DNA of 25,977 nt from an uncultured Clostridia bacterium (lineage in GTDB: Bacteria; Bacillota; Clostridia; TANB77; CAG-508), in NCBI GenBank assembly GCA_934141605.1, contig CAKPCL010000012.1, positions 1-25,977 on the forward strand, written 5' to 3'. Of this stretch, positions 23,833 to 25,977 are shown piece after piece (position 1 is the first letter of the stretch; each line of letters begins with the position of its first letter). The notes beneath the pieces were generated by a model, which saw nothing but the letters and a program-made list of their open reading frames with translations, did no database searches and was not told the DNA's origin. Both the position numbers and the translations under genes were made by a program.

Positions 23833-23882
23833 AAACAAAAATAAAACATTCTTAAATGGAAAAAATTAAAGGAGGTAATATC

Positions 23883-24164
23883 ATGATTAAACCATTAGGA
23901 AGTAGAGTATTGATAAAAATGAAAGAAGGCGAAGAAACAACAAAAAGTGGAATAATATTAGCAAGCAGTGCACAAGAAAAACCACAAATCGCAGAAGTAA
24001 TAGAAGTAGGACCCGGAGAAAAAATAGACGGAAAAAATGAAGAAATGTATGTAAAAAAAGGTGATAATATAATAGTAAGCAAGTATTCAGGAACAGAAGT
24101 AAAATACGAAGGAACAGAATACTTAATAGTAAAACAAGACGATATTTTAGCAATAGTGGAATAA
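23883..24164 (+). CDS. groES: co-chaperonin GroES
   Basis: 93 residues. The ATG at 23883 follows AAAGGAGG; an upstream in-frame ATG at 23856 precedes that site and is rejected. It caps the GroEL chamber as a heptamer. Visible are the N-terminal PLGSRVLIKMKEGEETTKSGIIL with the mobile loop, EVIEVGPGEKIDG, the GDNIIVSKYSGTEVKYEGTEYLIVKQDDILAI C-terminal part, and the usual length. It is the first gene of the CIRCE-controlled operon, 63 bases before groEL. Confidence 0.97.
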   Translation: MIKPLGSRVLIKMKEGEETTKSGIILASSAQEKPQIAEVIEVGPGEKIDGKNEEMYVKKGDNIIVSKYSGTEVKYEGTEYLIVKQDDILAIVE

Positions 24165-24227
24165 AAGAGATTTGAAAAATAACATATTAAATCTCAGTAA
24201 AAAATTAAAAGTAAGGAGTGAATTAAA

Positions 24228-25865
24228 ATGGCAAAACAAATAAAATTTGGAGAAGATGCAAGAAAATCTTTATTAGAAGGAGTTAATAAATTAGCTGATA
24301 CAGTTAAAGTTACATTAGGACCAAAAGGTAGAAATGTAGTTTTAGACAAAAGCTTTGGAGCACCACTAATCACAAATGACGGTGTTACAATAGCAAAAGA
24401 AATAGAATTAGAAGATAAATTTGAAAATATGGGTGCAAGACTTGTAAAAGAAGTTTCAGAAAAAACAAATGATGTTGCAGGTGACGGTACTACAACAGCA
24501 ACAGTTTTAGCTCAAGCAATGATAAAAGAAGGTGTTAAAAATGTAGCTGCAGGTGCAGACCCAATGGCAATGAAAAGAGGAATTGACAAAGCAGTTAATT
24601 CAGCAGTTGAAGAATTGAAAAAAATAAGTGTTCCAGTAAACGGAAAAGAAGACATAGCAAGAGTTGCAAGTATTTCAGCAAATAATGACGAAGTAGGAGA
24701 ATTAATAGCAGAAGCTATGGAAAAAGTTTCAAAAGACGGAGTTATCACAATCGAAGAATCAAAAACATCAAATACAGAATTAAATGTAGTTGAGGGTATG
24801 CAATTTGACAAAGGATATGTATCACCATACATGGTAACAGATACAGAAAAAATGGAAGCAGTTGTTGATAATCCATACATCTTAATTACAGATAAAAAAA
24901 TAAGCAATATTCAAGAAATATTACCATTACTAGAAAACTTGATGCAACAATCAGGCAAATTAGTAATAATCTGTGATGACATAGAAGGAGAAGCTCTTTC
25001 AACATTAGTACTTAATAAATTGAGAGGTGTATTAAATGTTGTAGCAGTTAAAGCTCCTGGATTTGGTGATAAGAGAAAAGCAATGCTTCAAGATATCGCA
25101 ATTTTAACAGGTGGAGAAGTTATAACATCAGACTTAGGACTTGAATTAAAAGATACACAAATTGAACAATTAGGTAGAGCAAGACAAGTAAAAGTTCAAA
25201 AAGAAAATACTATAATTGTTGATGGTGCAGGAGATAAACAACAAATAGCAGATAGAGTTGGACAAATAAAAGCACAAATAAATGAAACAAAGAGTGAATA
25301 TGACAAAGAAGGATTACAAGAAAGACTTGCTAAAATGGCAGGAGGAGTTGCAGTAATTGAAGTTGGTGCAGCTACTGAAACAGAAATGAAAGATAAAAAA
25401 TTAAGAATTGAAGATGCACTTTCTGCAACAAAAGCAGCAGTTGAAGAAGGTATAGTTGCAGGTGGTGGAACAGCTTTAATAAATGTAGCACCAGCAGTTG
25501 AAAAAACAGTTGAAGGATTAACAGGTGGAGAAAAATTAGGTGCAACAATAGTATTAAAAGCATTAGAAGAACCAGTAAAACAAATTGCAAGAAATGCAGG
25601 ATTAGAACCAGCAGTAATTGCAGACAATGTTAAAAAATCAGAAGTTGGTGTAGGATTTGATGCAAGTAAAGAAGAATATGTTGATATGAAAAAATCAGGA
25701 ATTGTAGACCCAACAAAGGTTACAAGAAGTGCTTTACAAAATGCAGCATCAATAGCATCAATGGTTATTACAACAGAAAGTTTAGTTGCAGATTTACCAG
25801 AAAAAGATTGTCATTGTGGACACGATAATGGAATGGGTGCAGCAGGTATGGATGGAATGTACTAA
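24228..25865 (+). CDS. groEL: chaperonin GroEL
   Basis: 545 residues, full length, forming the double-ring ATP-driven folding chamber. Signatures are KVTLGPKGRNVVLDKSFGAPLITNDGVTIAKEIELED, DVAGDGTTTATVLAQAM (ATP site with the catalytic aspartate), the apical domain and the AAVEEGIVAGGGTALI cpn60 signature. The C-terminus DLPEKDCHCGHDNGMGAAGMDGMY has a short Gly-Met tail preceded by an unusual Cys-His-Cys-Gly-His cluster. A few GroELs carry a His- or Cys-rich tail that binds metal, but that is only an inference here. AAGGAGTGA precedes the ATG. No clear terminator follows before the tRNA promoter. Confidence 0.98.
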   Translation: MAKQIKFGEDARKSLLEGVNKLADTVKVTLGPKGRNVVLDKSFGAPLITNDGVTIAKEIELEDKFENMGARLVKEVSEKTNDVAGDGTTTATVLAQAMIKEGVKNVAAGADPMAMKRGIDKAVNSAVEELKKISVPVNGKEDIARVASISANNDEVGELIAEAMEKVSKDGVITIEESKTSNTELNVVEGMQFDKGYVSPYMVTDTEKMEAVVDNPYILITDKKISNIQEILPLLENLMQQSGKLVIICDDIEGEALSTLVLNKLRGVLNVVAVKAPGFGDKRKAMLQDIAILTGGEVITSDLGLELKDTQIEQLGRARQVKVQKENTIIVDGAGDKQQIADRVGQIKAQINETKSEYDKEGLQERLAKMAGGVAVIEVGAATETEMKDKKLRIEDALSATKAAVEEGIVAGGGTALINVAPAVEKTVEGLTGGEKLGATIVLKALEEPVKQIARNAGLEPAVIADNVKKSEVGVGFDASKEEYVDMKKSGIVDPTKVTRSALQNAASIASMVITTESLVADLPEKDCHCGHDNGMGAAGMDGMY

Positions 25866-25901
25866 AATTTTAAACTTTTAGAAAAAAATTTAAAAAATGT
25901 C

Positions 25902-25930
25902 TTGACAGTTATAAAAAAATACTTTATAAT
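25902..25930 (+). promoter_or_regulatory. consensus sigma-A promoter of a tRNA transcription unit
   Basis: A perfect TTGACA at 25902-25907, 17 bases and a perfect TATAAT at 25925-25930. The tRNA-Gly gene starts 21 bases after the -10 box. All six bases of both boxes match consensus, as is usual for stable RNA genes. Confidence 0.9.
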
Positions 25931-25942
25931 TTATAACTGTCA
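25903..25942. repeat. 13-bp perfect inverted repeat around the tRNA promoter
   Basis: TGACAGTTATAAA (25903-25915), 14 bases, TTTATAACTGTCA (25930-25942). The left arm covers most of the -35 box and the right arm covers the expected transcription start, so a dimeric protein binding both arms would block the promoter. It could also be coincidence in AT-rich DNA, although 13 of 13 pairs match. Confidence 0.7.
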
Positions 25943-25951
25943 GGAACAAAT

Positions 25952-25977
25952 GCAGGTGTAGTTCAATGGTAGAACCT
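25952..25977 (+). tRNA. tRNA-Gly, 5' part only
   Basis: GCAGGTG acceptor arm, TA, and a D arm beginning GTTCAATGGTAGAAC match the 5' third of bacterial tRNA-Gly. The window ends before the anticodon, so TCC or GCC cannot be told apart. It lies just downstream of the consensus promoter. Confidence 0.85.

Overview
The window is about 26 kb of very AT-rich DNA. It looks like the chromosome of an uncultured, probably gut-associated and spore-forming member of the Clostridia (Firmicutes). The evidence is the Firmicutes-type gene content and order (radA-disA, tsaE-tsaB-rimI, ylmH, uppP, CIRCE-controlled groES-groEL), a dipicolinate synthase subunit A gene (a spore trait), strong AGGAGG ribosome binding sites, near-exclusive AGA for arginine and consensus sigma-A promoters. 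The genus cannot be read from the sequence.

Layout. 1-2812: the C-terminal end of a GNAT/YoaP-like acetyltransferase, a doubtful small ORF, a pentapeptide-repeat protein and a GtrII-like membrane glycosyltransferase. 2841-6232: polA with a degenerate proofreading domain, a perfect 63-bp palindrome, and a membrane-anchored lytic transglycosylase that lacks any ATG/GTG/TTG start. 6404-9467: TPR protein, dpaA, uppP. 9626-12319: dxs and ylmH. 12351-13933 (minus strand): tsaE-tsaB-rimI, facing ylmH across a shared terminator and divergent from an mreB-family gene. 14114-16966: mreB-like, mtaB and a 103-aa protein with a three-fold motif. 17157-21342: a RAYT (REP-associated tyrosine transposase) bracketed by its presumed repeats, then radA, disA and a membrane-anchored cyclophilin. 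21492-25865: pyrG behind a terminator hairpin, a GNAT-like gene of different composition, and groES-groEL behind a CIRCE. The window ends inside a tRNA-Gly gene.

Most remarkable observation. Conserved core genes are interrupted at three places (radA twice, pyrG once) by the same event: an in-frame CGG codon followed by a +1 shift. In each case skipping the C and reading GGN gives a conserved glycine and restores the full-length protein. By my scan, the only other in-frame CGG codons in the window are two in the compositionally different GNAT-like gene. The pattern suggests that CGG is an unassigned or 'hungry' codon at which this organism shifts +1 (compare yeast Ty1 CUU-AGG-C and Perkinsus cox1 AGG-Y). 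The sober alternative is a systematic insertion error in the assembly.

Second system: five composite palindromic repeats built from a 29-nt unit, mostly as pairs with a 3-nt spacer. They sit directly behind or inside the 3' ends of polA, dxs, the 103-aa gene, the RAYT gene and disA. In dxs and the RAYT gene they have become the translated C-terminus. Functional links: tsaE/tsaB make t6A37 and MtaB thiomethylates it; RadA and DisA are the usual DNA-repair/c-di-AMP pair; UppP, Dxs, the MreB-like protein and the transglycosylase serve the cell envelope.
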